The notes below the pieces were generated by a model. That model worked only from the letters and a program-made list of their open reading frames with translations. It was not told the DNA's origin and searched no databases. DNA of 64,000 nt from NCBI RefSeq assembly GCF_026210795.1, contig NC_089441.1, positions 186,001 to 250,000 on the forward strand, given 5' to 3'. Shown piece after piece: positions 46,371 to 58,700 of the stretch. Position numbers and translations under genes: made by a program. Every line of letters starts with the position of its first letter. The stretch's first letter is position 1. The DNA comes from Rhizophagus irregularis. Taxonomy: Eukaryota > Glomeromycota > Glomeromycetes > Glomerales > Glomeraceae.

Positions 46371-48620
46371 TTATTGTGTAATGGGTATGAAAAATAAGTT
46401 TTCCTAACTGTATCTTCTTTTCTTTATTTATTTTATTCTTTATTTAAAACATTTTACTTTACTATAGAAATTATTTGTATCATTGGTTATTAGCATAGCC
46501 TTTAAAATGTACACGAATTATTATTGAAATATAATCAAACCATATCGATATTGTATTTATATACTAAAAATATCATTATTATCAAATGTAAAAATGTAAT
46601 TAAAATAATCTTTAATGCAAGTAAAAATGTATGCTATTTTTAATTAAAAGATACATAAAATATTATTTTATTTGAACTAAATTGACCTTTAAAACTACTA
46701 AAAATATATGTTATTTCTAATTGAAATATTATTAAAATATATGCAAAATACAATTGAATCATATTTATAATACACTGAAAATGGGCTTTAAATATACTTA
46801 AATATATATAATAACACGAAATAAAATTATCCTGAAATTAAGTAGAAATTAATGACATAAAATTTGCACTGAAAATATACTTAAAGAGGCAAAATTTAAG
46901 GGTGTTTTATGAGCTTTTTACATATTAAATACAGTATATTTAAACATAATTTAAGCATTATTTATGGATATAAATATCTTACATAAAATATGCTAAAATT
47001 ATATTTAATTTATACTTATAATATACATGATTATATAGTTAAATATTCTTAAAATTCAGTATATTTTCAGTATATTTTCAGTATATTTTCAGTATGCGAA
47101 TTTTCTTACTGGGATACCATTCAAACTGCTTCGCGGTTTGGTGATATTTCAACCTTACACAATAACTATTATTTATACTATATTAAAAAGATTAAAGTCA
47201 AATATATTTGGTAAATTTGATACAAGTATCCTTATTCCAATATTTATTGGAAGCCAAATATGAAAGGCATTAATAATTGCTTACAATAATTACTTATTGT
47301 CTGAAGTGGAACGGGAGGACATTTCGTCTGTCCAGTCACGTGATCGAGAATCTTAATTACAAAAATTTAGTACAGAATTTGCTGTCAGCGGTGCCGATTT
47401 ATTTTAAAGAAATGGGTAAAAAGTCAATATTAGAATAAAAGTCTATCATTATTAGTCAAAATAAGTACGGTATTTTAGAAGGCTTATGGTATAGAACCGG
47501 GATATAAATCAGTTATTTCACAAAGTCACTTTGGAATATCATTATTTTTCACGGCGCAATAAAACAATATGTAAAATAGAAAATTTATATAGTTACAATA
47601 GCTATGAATATTTTAAAAGTATTTTAAAACTCAATGAATATTGTTTAAAAGTTTTTTTTATAATTTTTATAAATGGTCTATTTTTATATTTTTCAAGTCA
47701 TATAACTAATTTGCATTTATTTTACACATTATAGGAACTCTACACTCAAACTGATTGTTAAACATATACAGTATACTTTCAATCTCACAAAAAAAAATGC
47801 GCAAAGTGAGATCCCATAACGGATATTATCAATATTATCAGAATCATATATATTATATTTTTGGCTTAAAATAAGTATTTATCAAATTATTGTATAGCAA
47901 AACCAAATAAAAATTTTTTTAATGTTCGTCTCCAATCTTACTACGCTTATGTAATGTTTTGTGAAACACGTTGATTATAGGGTAATCAAATCCGCCGATA
48001 TGTATTAATGAAAACTTAAAGATATCTGTAAGTAATAATAGTTCACGAAATTTTGATTCAGTTCTCAAACCAACTAATTCTTTAAATGTTTTGGAATCCA
48101 ATCACGTGTCATATGATTTTGGCTAATTCATCGTGTTATAAAACATTATCCTTTGATCGGTACCACTTAAGTAAAATCTGACATAATAAAAAGTTTTCAA
48201 TATATATATATTTTTTATTGTGAAGTTAGATTTATTGACGTAGTTAATAGTATAATATTTATTAAAGCATCAAGGCATTTCGTGATAAATTACAAAAAAA
48301 TTCATACACAAAGAAAATAGGCAACAAGAGATCGGCACTCATTATCCTGTTATCCAAAAAAAGAAGGAACTACACATTATTTACGCAAAATCTGTATTGT
48401 TACCTTTTTATGTATTGCTCGAGGCCCTAAGAAAATCAGTGTATCACGATAATTATTACAGAAGCTGTTACTGCAACAATAATAATGCAGATTAATACAT
48501 CGGAAAAATTATGCCCCGAAATAAATTAACCAATAGTTGGAGTAAGGTACTTTTGGATAAAAAAAGATCAAGTACCCATAAAATATCGTAAATTTTTCTG
48601 TAAATAAAGAGGACTTCTTA
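46371..48620. other. intergenic, AT-rich; dispersed repeat near 48.3 kb
   Basis: 46400-47110 is full of ATATACT and AAAATAT motifs, ending in a 3.5-copy TTTTCAGTATA tandem at 47055-47095. 48320-48425 shares CAACAAGAGATCGGCACTCAT, ATTGTTACCTT and a CTCGAGG end with 20190-20330. Short ORFs at 47531 and 47919 have no support. Confidence 0.45.
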
Positions 48621-50224
48621 ATGGAAATCGAATTTGATAAATTAAATATCTTGGAAAGAAACTTCAATCTTGTAAACATTAAAAATTGTTCGTACTGCAA
48701 TGAACTTTTCACTGAAGAATTATGGTGTAAAGAGTGTGACCCATTTAGAATAATGGAAGGATGGACCAGTGGAAATTCTGATATTGATAAGTTTATAAAA
48801 GATACAATGTATAAGCCAAGATATAGTGATGAATTTCTTGAATGGGTGCCATTTGATAGATTTACAGATAAAAAAGAAATTGGCGAAGGTGGATTTGCCA
48901 AAGTATATTCTGCAATATGGATTGATGGTAAATCAAATTACTATATTAATAATGATGGAGATTACAAAAAAGTGGAGGCTGATCCTAAAAGAGTCGCTTT
49001 GAAAAGATTAAATGGATCACAGAATATGTCAGATAAATATTTAAATGAAGTATGTTTAATATTTATTATTTCTAATAAAAATTTGTTTCATCTATTTTGT
49101 TTAAATAATAAGGACTATTTAAAATTTTATTTTCAAATACAGCTTAAAATACATTGGAATTTATTTAGTAAAACATCAGGATTAAGTTTGTATGGAATTA
49201 CTAAAGATCCTGAAACTAAAGAATTTATGATGATTATAAAATTTGCTGATAAGGGAAATTTGAGGAGTAGTCTTATAAATAATTTCAACAACATTTTATG
49301 GAAAAATAAAATTGTTTTATTGTTCGATTTATCAGAAAATCTACAAGATTTACATAAATTAGGATATTTTCATAAAGATTTTCATAGTGGAAATATATTA
49401 CGAATTAATGATATTTTATCTTTCATTTCAGACTTTGGATTATCTGGACCGGTAAATGGACAAAAATCAGACGATAAAGTATACGGAGTGTTGCCATATA
49501 TTGCGCCAGAGGTCTTAAATGGAGAACATTATACAACATCATCTGATATTTATAGTTTTGGTGTTGTTATGGCTGAATTATCATCTGGAAAACCACCATT
49601 CTACAATAAAAAACATGATCTAAATTTGGCATTAGCCATATGTAATGGACTAAGACCAGAATTTGGAAAAGGAACTCCTGAATTTTATAAGAAATTGGCT
49701 TATAGATGTATGAACGCTAATTCAAATGAAAGACCGACAGCTAAGGAATTGAAAATCATACTTACTATTTGGCGGAATGCTATCTATGGCTATTATAGAA
49801 ATAAAGGAAAAGAAGGAAAAGAAATTAAAACAGCGTTTGAAGAAGCTGATAAGGAAATACCAAACATTTCAACTTCGTATGAAAAGAATTCTGATGCTGT
49901 ATATACTAGTAGAGCATTTAATTTCAGTAATCTATTATCGAAACCTGTTAATTCTTCTATTATTACTTCATATATTAATGAAGAGAGTAATGAAGGTATT
50001 TTTTTTATCTCCCAAAATTTATATTTAATTAAAATTTTTAACGGTCACTAATGATTTACTGTGGTAACTAATTTTGGCGTTTTAATAGTTCATGATTCTC
50101 AATTAGTCAACTTAGAAATTCCTGATTTAAAAGGTATATATTGTTAATTATAATTTACTATTTAAATTATACGTTTTAAAATTATATTCTAATGATATTT
50201 ATGTTATTTATAGATAAATTATGA
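48621..50224 (+). CDS. TKL-type protein kinase, intact
   Basis: Exons 48621-49049, 49143-49995, 50089-50133 and 50214-50224; phases 0, 1, 1; about 445 residues. Order: MEIEFDKLNI start, zinc ribbon (CSYCNELF...CKECDP), WTSGNSDIDKFI, glycine loop IGEGGFAKVYSA, VALK, HKDFHSGN (HRD Arg is Lys), SDFGLSG, YIAPEVL and the NERPTA C-lobe motif. The end is ISTSYEKNSDAVYTSR and a tail ending in NLEIPDLKDKL. It belongs to the same subfamily as the minus-strand kinases at 11.6-17.9 kb. Intron 1 (49050-49142, 93 nt) is a multiple of three and stop-free, so a retained-intron protein with 31 extra hydrophobic residues is possible. Probably an active cytoplasmic kinase; substrate unknown. Confidence 0.85.
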
Positions 50225-50561
50225 TGAGAATGTATATTATTATCGTTGAAATTTGTTAAAATTTGTTATTTATGCTTTTTATTTTCATTAATTTTTTACT
50301 TTATTTATATGTAGTTATAAGATAATTTTACGATAATTTAATAAATTATTCAATAATTTGCGGGAATAACTAAATTTGTGTTCTGATATATAAAGATCAA
50401 AATTATTATGAACTTGTTAAAAATTAATGACTTCATTCATTACAACATCAGATTTTGACAATTACAATTGGTTATTTTACAAATTAAATGATTTTCATTT
50501 TCAAGTACATCTGGGAATTATCTTAGATGTAAGAATTCGTAGCCTTGTTATTAGTCAAAAT
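50225..50561. other. intergenic
   Basis: 3' flank of the kinase; AT-rich, nothing recognised. Confidence 0.5.
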
Positions 50562-50983
50562 TAGTGATTGTATCCGGATTCATCATATCCGGTTAAGCTA
50601 AAAGGATATCCGATAAAAATGGATATCCGGATGAGTATCATGTGACCCGGATACACTCCGTTTTTGAATTGTGACTTAATTCTTACTTAACTCAAACTTT
50701 ATTAAACTCGTGACTGATTTCTTTTTTATTTTATTTAACTCTTACTAAACAATAATAATAATTAAATTACTTGGCTTTAAAATTTATACAATTGATACAT
50801 GATATTGACGGATTATTTTCAGATATCTGTTAAGAAACCCATTAAAAAATCCTTCAGCTGTCCGCGAAATTAACGGATTTATCCGGATGCTATCCGGATG
50901 TTATCCGGTTTATTTAAAACAGATATCCGGATATGAAAATCCACGGATTTTTTTATCCGGATACTTACCGGATACAATCACTA
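50562..50983. mobile_element. hAT-type MITE (TAGTGATTGTATCCGG)
   Basis: Begins TAGTGATTGTATCCGG and ends CCGGATACAATCACTA. It is flanked by 8-bp direct repeats GTCAAAAT (50554-50561) and CTCAAAAT (50984-50991), 7 of 8 identical. The TAGTG terminus and 8-bp duplication are hAT hallmarks. The interior has many TATCCGG / CCGGATA subterminal motifs and no coding capacity. A fragment with the same motifs is at about 60150-60220. Confidence 0.75.
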
Positions 50984-51648
50984 CTCAAAATAAGTACCGT
51001 AATCCCCTGTCCGGCCTGTTGCACTAAGTGTCACTCATGATCACCTTTATATAATGCGAGTGATTAGCTGAGTTTATAAATGACTGAGAATCGTTTACTT
51101 ATTTCCCGGCCTCATATAGATAGCCAGGAAATTACTAATTTAGTTTAAAATAGTCAAGTTTAAAATAGTTAATATTTAATGAGTGACACACTCCCCATTT
51201 ATTTCATGGGAAGAAGAAGGGTTTTTTTCCCTTCAGGAAAAGTCATTGTGAAATATCATGATTTTTCACGGCTGCGCCGTAAAAATCATTGTTATCCAAT
51301 ATCTGACTCGCTCACAAATATTAATTTATATCACTTTAATATAAATTGATCTAGAAATTTTAGTCCATTATTGTAAAATAATAATAATGTTTTTAATTAT
51401 ATAATAGTTGATTATGAAAATAACACCTAAAGTGAGTATTTTAGCGTTTTGAATATTTTATTTAGTATAAAAATGTTCTTCTATTTCTCCTAGCCTACCC
51501 CTGTGAAATATCCAAACCAACCCAAATCCCCGCACAAAAAAGTACGAATTTATATTGTTAAAATGTTTATGAGATGGTCCTTTGAATATAACGTCTATAT
51601 TGTAGAATCTAATTTGATACCAGATACCGTATTTATTGTATTCAATGA
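50984..51648. other. intergenic with a strong hairpin
   Basis: 51259-51292: ATGATTTTTCACGGC TGC GCCGTAAAAATCAT folds into a near-perfect hairpin, probably the centre of a small foldback element. TAGTTTAAAATAGTCAAGTTTAAAATAGT at 51140-51170 is a short direct repeat. No gene. Confidence 0.5.
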
Positions 51649-52353
51649 CTAATGAAATTTCAAGAGTTTTATTAATTTGTTAAGTGTTTCAACAAATTGA
51701 TTATCGTTGCAATTTAAATTAATGATAATTAAATCTTCTTGAGCTTCAACCAATTTAGTAATCTCATAATTATAACTATCCTTTTTAATAATAAGTTCCA
51801 ATTCTTTGATCGAATTACAAATATTTGTTAATCCAGTCAAAATATTACGATTCGTATTAGTGCTACAATTAAGGTATTCAATTTTTGAAAAACAACTTTT
51901 TGCTCCAGGTATAAGATGTATTTGATAATCAAATAAACTTGGAATATAAAGGTGTGTAAAATTTGCATCTTCATTAATGAAAAGTTTTAATATTTCTTTT
52001 TTAATAATTTTTAATTTTGACCTTTCATTAATTGTATTAATTAATTTTTGAATCACATTTAAATTTAAATGTTTACAAAAACTAATATAATTAAATAAAG
52101 GTTTTTGAGTTGAAATATCGATACATTTGATTTTTAATTCATTTTTTGATTCCTCTGAAAAATGTGAAATAATAACATTCAATAATATCTTTTCTTTATT
52201 CCTTTTTAAATATTTCCATGGATTTTTCCATAAAATTGGAATAATCATTTCGCACCAAGTTTTGTTAATTAAAAGACATGATGGAAGTGCCTCTTTATCA
52301 TCTTGTAATTTTTCAAATATCAAATAAAGAATATCTTTATTTAATTTGGACAT
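51649..52353 (-). CDS. F-box protein, short
   Basis: ATG at 52353 begins MSKLNKDILYLIFEKLQDDK, followed by LPSCLLINKTWCEMIIPILW: the F-box pattern (hydrophobic start, LxxLxxV..W). The rest, to residue 234, is leucine-rich and repeat-like (FSKIEYLNCS, IKELELIIKK, NQFVETLNKLIKLL), as in F-box/LRR adaptors of SCF ubiquitin ligases. It is about half the length usual for the fungal family (450-520 residues, from memory), so the C-terminus is probably lost. The longer upstream in-frame extension lies in the 5' flank. Single exon. Confidence 0.75.
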   Translation of the reverse strand: MSKLNKDILYLIFEKLQDDKEALPSCLLINKTWCEMIIPILWKNPWKYLKRNKEKILLNVIISHFSEESKNELKIKCIDISTQKPLFNYISFCKHLNLNVIQKLINTINERSKLKIIKKEILKLFINEDANFTHLYIPSLFDYQIHLIPGAKSCFSKIEYLNCSTNTNRNILTGLTNICNSIKELELIIKKDSYNYEITKLVEAQEDLIIINLNCNDNQFVETLNKLIKLLKFH

Positions 52354-53107
52354 TTTAAGAGACAAAGAGAAAAAGTGTTTTTTTTTCGTCCAACGGATCC
52401 CATTTGTTGCACATTTATAGTAAATGATCACGTTTGTGTAACTAAGCCTCAATGTCAAGCCTTTATAAAGAAATGTGGCTTGTTAGATTGTCATTTAAAT
52501 TAATCAAATACAGCACCGAGTTAATTGGTTGTAAAGTTAGTCACCTGACTTGCACCATATTTTTTTATGATAAGATGTCAACTAACACCATTGTAATGTT
52601 GAGATTAAATCAGACGCTAAAAAAAAAACAATTATTATTGTTATTTATAATATTAAAAAAAAACACTTTTATAGACTTATAATGGAGAATAATTAATATT
52701 TTACAATATTTCTTTACATACTATAATAAAATATGAATTCTTTTGAATTTTTTATTTTATTTTAGAAAAACATGAAATTTTTTACGGTTCGTTTTTTTGA
52801 GAATTATCGCTTGTTAATCTAAATTAATTTATCATAGTCATCAATCGTAATCAATGAGTCATATGTTGAGGTTTTCGAAATTTTCTTTTAAATATTTATT
52901 TTGTAGAACGCACGGGTCGCACGGTCGTACAGATTATTCGGCCGAAATTATAAATCGGAAATCGGCAACAAAATAATCCGGAAAAAGTATTCCTTATTCG
53001 TATAACTCAAACATTTCCGTTTGATCAACGTTACAGTCGTTACACGTACTAAATAAATTTAAATATTGAAACTTAAAATTCCCCAAAATTTCAAAAATTG
53101 CAAGAAA
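52354..53107. other. intergenic between divergent genes
   Basis: Bidirectional promoter region between the F-box gene (minus) and the BTB-TLDc gene (plus). A GC-richer patch with GCACGGGTCGCACGGTCGTAC at 52911-52931 stands out; no binding site can be named. Confidence 0.4.
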
Positions 53108-54702
53108 ATGTCTTTCGTGTTCCCTCGAGAAATTAGTAATGATTATGAAAAATTACTTGAAGTCGAAGAAGATCAAGATGTCATTATATATGCTGGTGAA
53201 AATGAAAATTTAAAAGAATTTCGTGCACACTCACTCATCTTATGTACTAGGTCTCAATATTTTTTTGCGGCTTTCTACAATGATTGGGTCGAAAAGAAAA
53301 ATGGAAATTTTATTTTGAAAAAACCAAACATTTCTCCTCAATTATTTAAAATTATTTTAAGGTAATGAAATGAACAAATTCATGAATGGTATTTATAGCC
53401 GTTTTCAAAATAGTTGAGGCAGTTTATTTGTGATAGTATATTCAAATATCAATATTCGTCCGGTTTTGATCCATTATTTGTCCGGTATTTGTCCGGTTTC
53501 GGGTTTCTTTTTTTTTCATTCATATATAACTGCATCAACCATTTTGAAAACGACGATAATTTTGATAAATGCGGAAATTTATATTTATTTATTTTTTTTT
53601 TAACATATCATCTAGATTTATTTATTGTGGGAAAATTGATTTAACAAATTTTCAAGGTCCTGAAATGTTAAAACTTTTAACGGCAGTAGATGAACTTAAT
53701 ATTCAAGCATTGATAAATTGTGTTCAAAAGTATTTAATCAATGACGATGAAAAATTTTTACAACAGAATTTTACGGAAATTCTTCAAATAGTTTATCATA
53801 ATGAACTCTTCACAGAGTTATTAAGTTATTGCCTTCATAAAATCGAAATATTATTTAATTCTGATAAAATTCTTAGTTTAGAAGCACATTTATTGGAATT
53901 TCTTTTAAAACAAGATGATTTAAATTTAGACGAGATTGAAGTTTGGGAGGGTTTAGTTAGATGGGGATTAGCTCAAGCACGAGAACTTGATTTATTTAAA
54001 GAGATTCTTTATAAATATATTCCTTTAATTAGATTTTATGCGATACCTCTTGAAGATTATAATAACAAAGTTAAATCTTATGAACAGATTTTACCTAAAG
54101 AATTACGTGAAGAAATTTCAAAATTTCATCTGGAACCCGAACCATCACTCAACTTTTTACCAAGACGTTTTGTTGATTCTACTATAATTAGTCGAAAACA
54201 TGTCGCAATTTTTGCAAATTGGATTGCTAAAAGAGATAGAGGCAAATACAAAAATTGTAAGGTTTCTTATAAATTTAATCTTTTATTTAGAGCTAGTAAA
54301 GATGGCAATACAGCTGAATCATTTCATGCTAAATGTGATAATAAGGGAGCTACTTTAGTAGTAGTAAAACTTAATGATTCAGAACGTTTAGTTGGAGGAT
54401 ATAATCCACTTTTTTGGGATTCAAGTAATAGTGGTAAAAATACAAAAGATAGTTTTATATTCACTTTTGAAAATAAAAAGAATTTTCGAACTGCGGAATT
54501 TGTTTATAGTTATAATGGTCAATTTTCTATATATTGTGGTTCTTTTAATGGTCCGGTATTCGGTTATAATGACTTATCTGTAAATTATAATCAGCCTGAT
54601 ACTTGGTACAGTTATTCGGGAAGTTATCCTAGACTTGACTTACCACACATTATGATCGCAAATGATTATGAAGTATTTCAAGTTATTAGAAAATGCGTAT
54701 AG
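53108..54702 (+). CDS. BTB-BACK-TLDc domain protein
   Basis: Exons 53108-53361 (ATG 53108) and 53616-54702, intron GTAATG..TCTAG in phase 2; about 446 residues. BTB/POZ: DVIIYAGENENLKEFRAHS, LILCTRSQYFFAAF, FKIILRFIYCGKIDL. A BACK-like helical part follows (LEFLLKQDDLNLDEIEVWEG, WGLAQARELD). The C-terminal TLDc domain has STIISRKHVAIFANWI, YKFNLLFRASKDG, ESFHAKCDNKGATLVVVK, GGYNPLFWDSS and FIFTFENK. BTB-BACK proteins typically serve as substrate adaptors for Cul3 ubiquitin ligases; TLDc domains are linked to oxidative-stress resistance and V-ATPase binding. The gene appears intact. The 254-bp intron is long for this window, and its frame-open stretches are not coding. Confidence 0.9.
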
Positions 54703-55023
54703 AGAGATATTAGCTGTACGCATTCTTTCAGGGTCAAAATTACGACAATTTCAGTCGGCATTAACAAGTCATAATTCCTGGCTGGAATTATAAATTATAT
54801 ACAAAAGTCATAGAAAGAAATGGATAGATTTTGTTAATTTGAATGAAATCATATTTTTATTTGTATTATTTAATAAATCTAATAAATTTAAATTAATTAT
54901 TATCATTAATAATATATTTAATTTTTATTTCTAATGAAAACTAATTGCTATTATTGTCCAATCGATTAGTAATGTGTGGGATTTTGCTGACCGGCTGACC
55001 GATATTTTTAGAGTGATACGGAA
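54703..55023. other. intergenic
   Basis: 3' flank of the BTB-TLDc gene; AT-rich, nothing recognised. Confidence 0.5.
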
Positions 55024-55220
55024 AGTTGTGGAGTCTGATGAGATTGATGAGTGGAGTACGGTCCCCTATGTGACAGTTTACTCAAGTGATAAATAACACG
55101 ACGGGCCAAACACGTGATTCAGAGTGGGCCGAAATACTATTCATCACTTGAGTACGCTTCATATCCATTATTTTACACGCCGCCAAATGTCACCGTACTC
55201 CTCCATCGGACTCCACAACT
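55024..55220. mobile_element. foldback MITE (AGTTGTGGAGTC)
   Basis: AGTTGTGGAGTCTGATG...GGAGTACGGT...TGACA on the left is inverted on the right as TGTCACCGTACTCC...CATCGGACTCCACAACT. A second inner inverted pair is CACTTGAGTA / TACTCAAGTG. 197 bp, non-coding; the ORF across it is not real. Confidence 0.6.
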
Positions 55221-55754
55221 ATTATATTTTTATTAGAGAAACCAGAATAAGTAGCATTAATTCTATTGGTCACTGCTATTCTAATGAACAAACTATAACT
55301 CAGTTATATCAGCCTTCAACTATAATAATTATATATGTTAAAGATTATACTTATAAACTAGGGTTGCATCACTGTTGCATTAAGCCACCTACTCACCCGT
55401 TCACAACCGCACTAAGTCAATTATTGATGCACAGAAATTATATATACTTATAAATAAAATTTATTTGTAAATTTTGTAAATTTGTTATAAATAATTTCAA
55501 TGATCAATTATTATGGTATTAAAAAATTTGAATATTTAAATAGTATACTAATTCATTAAATCAATATAGTAAGGTATTTATATATTTAATAATTTGAATA
55601 AATTTATTAAAATTATTTAAATTACAAACTAAGAATTTTGTAAAACATTTACTACTCTAGTCTTAGTGTTTAAATAATCCATGATAAATAAATAAGTTAT
55701 AATAATTTAAAATATAAAAAAAAATATTGTTAATTTGATTCATCAAAAGACAAT
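55221..55754. other. intergenic between convergent flanks
   Basis: AT-rich, nothing recognised; holds the 3' end flank of the kinase gene. Confidence 0.5.
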
Positions 55755-58700
55755 TTAAAATCCACCTAAAGATAATAAATAGATTAATTATTTGCTTTAT
55801 AAAGAAATTTATTTTTTCTACTTCATTTATTTTAAGAGCTTACCATCAGGAATTTCCAGTTCATCTTGTTCTTTTGAATGAAAGTTTGGATTATTATATA
55901 CTTCGTTATCATCTAAGTAAATAGAATTAAAATAGTATTAAAATTTATTATGTAAAATTTTCACCTACCATCGACATATTTTTGAGTTTTATCTTTTTCG
56001 TAAATAAAAGTCGCATTTAATAAATTAAATTGATATAGTAACTTTATTTGTTAGTAATTTACTTACTATTTGACTTTATTTGCAACTTTTTAAATAATTT
56101 AGACAATTATTCATTACTATCTAAAAATTAAGATATAAATTTAATATATAAATCAATCTCGATTTGACAATAATTGAAATATATTACCTCTAAAAATAGC
56201 AATTACTTTTGATGATTTGCTACTATTCTGCTCATTTGATTTATTAAAGTCGTTAACTAAAATAAAAATGAATCTTGCTAATTTGCTCTCCGGGTGAAAT
56301 CACCCAGGTGATTTCACTCATATATAAATTTATTAAAATCAGGTGATTTCACCCATAATAAATCATGTATAAAATTTTTATTTTGATTTGCATATAAAAA
56401 TAAATTTTTACGAACATTTATTGTGAATAGAAAAGTCTAGCTACACCATATATATGGTTTATATGATAACCCTTGATACCACCACTAAAGTTAAAAATAA
56501 TTGAAATTATACTAAATTATAATGAACTAAAGATAAAATTAAATGAGATTAAATGAATTCAGAAATAAAAATATACAAGATTAGAATGAACCAAAACCAA
56601 AGAGAAGATAAATGAAATCAAACACAAGTAAAAATGAAATCGTATAAAGAAAATAAAAAATCCCAACCAAAGGAAAAGTTGCCCAAGAAGAAACCCAAAA
56701 AAGAAACTCAAAGAAAAAATCAAAAAAAACCCGAAGAAGAACCACGAAAAGAAATCCAAAGAAAAACAAAAAAAATCCAAAGAAAAGACCCAAGAAGAAC
56801 CCCAAAAGAAACCCAATGAAACCCAGAAGAAATCCAAAGAAAAGACCCGAAAAAAAAATCCAAAAGAAATACAATGAAACCCAAGAAGAAATCCAAAGAA
56901 GAAGTCCAAGGAAAAATCCAGCCAAAATAGAAGAAACCCAAATGAAAAATGAAACTGGTTAGTTACTGTAAGGAAACTAGACTTCTGAAATTCTGAAAAA
57001 CTTGAAACTTACCATTTACTACATTTACTAGGATACCGAAGTTGAAAAATCTACAAAAAGAAAATGGGTAAGTAAGGAACAATAGCAAATAAAAAAGTAA
57101 ACAAATATTATAAAAAAAAGCTTACCTTCAAAAGTCTAAGAAAAAAGAAAAAGCGTTAAAGAGCGTTAAAAGACGTTAAAAATGTTAAAGGTTGTCAAAA
57201 AATGTTGAAGGATGTTAAAGAACGTTAAAAAAAGGTTATTCGTTATCTGATAAACAAATAAACAAAAGTGATATCACCTACGTTAAATAAATTTATTATC
57301 ATTATAAAAATAATAAAAATTAATAGGTGATATCACCTAGGCGATTTCACCCCAAGTGAAAATTAGTTATAATCAATAAAAGTTAATTATTAAACATTAT
57401 TATATGGTAATTAAACGTTATAATGTTATTAAATACTTACTATCGTTAGGAATGTTAAAATCATACAATTTACTATGAAGCACTATTAGCAATAAAATAA
57501 AGTATTTAAAACTAAATTATTATAGTAATCAAAAAATGGTAGAAATTATTATTTATACGGTTATACCTTCTTGTTCTTCTATTATATTAAAAAGATAACA
57601 TTAATAATGTATTTTAAAATAAATATATTCATTAATAAAATATTATACACTTATACCTTCTGTTGCATTTCTTGGTTCAGGTAAATTTCCAAAGTTGTAT
57701 AATCTGCTACTCGTATAATTTTCTTCTACTTTATTCATTTCTAAATTATCCATTTCTGATTTGAATAATTTATCTGACATATTTTGATAATATAAATTAA
57801 TTTTTTCCATTCTTTTCCCAAGTGCAAAAGCGTTAGGTCTTTTTAATGGATCAGCATCCCAACATTCTTTCATTAAATTTTTATATTCTAATGGAGTTCC
57901 TGGCACAATTTTTGGCCTTATACCGTTAATAATATTCATTACAATATCATTTTCATGTTCATAATTTATTAATGGTGTTTGTCCAGATGAAATTTCCCAC
58001 ATAAGAATTGCAATACTATAAATATCAGATGCAAAAGTATATTCTCTTCCAACAATAACTTCGGGTGCTATGTAAGGAAGATTTCCATATATACTTGTTG
58101 AAGATTTATCAGCAGGTCCACAAAATCCAAGGTCACTAATATACCAATGATCATTTAACTGTGAATATAATATATTTCCGGAATGTAAATCTCTATGTAT
58201 AGCTTTCTCTTTATGAATATAATAAAGTGAACGAATTATTACATTAATGATTTTCATTCTATCTTTCCATGTAAGTTGATTATGATTTTGTTGTAAATAT
58301 TTTCTTAAATCTATATCCATTTTCCCCATTACAAGCATATAATTTCCATTTGATGGATTTTGCGTTAAACCATAACATCGAACAACATTCGGCCATTTAT
58401 TACTTATAGTTAAATGCGATTTAGCCTAAAAGACAATAATTTGTAAAAATACTAGTGCTAATACAAGAATTATAACAATTTTATAAAATATAGAATACAA
58501 TAATACAAACCTCTTCAAACCAACTTTGGTTTGCACTTTCAACATTTTCTAATTCTTTAAGCACTATATCAAGATTTCCGAATCTCGTTAATTGTTTTTT
58601 TTCAGAATCCCATTCATCATATCTTCCATCGATCCAGCCTGCTGTATAGATTTTAGAAAATCCACCTTTTGTTAAATATTTAATATTTTCTAAATTACTA

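Noticed and set aside
53414-53644. Separate small gene inside the BTB-TLDc gene
   Set aside because: This is the 254-bp intron and the start of exon 2; the BTB reading frame splices across it.
56559-56925. Overlapping Phe/Leu-rich ORFs of 114-116 residues on the minus strand
   Set aside because: They are the reverse translation of a purine-rich minisatellite inside a transposon-like insert.
57010-57056. An extra exon inside the 1.06-kb element in the kinase intron
   Set aside because: It has acceptor- and donor-like ends but gives an early stop in phase 1. The flanking exons join in frame without it.
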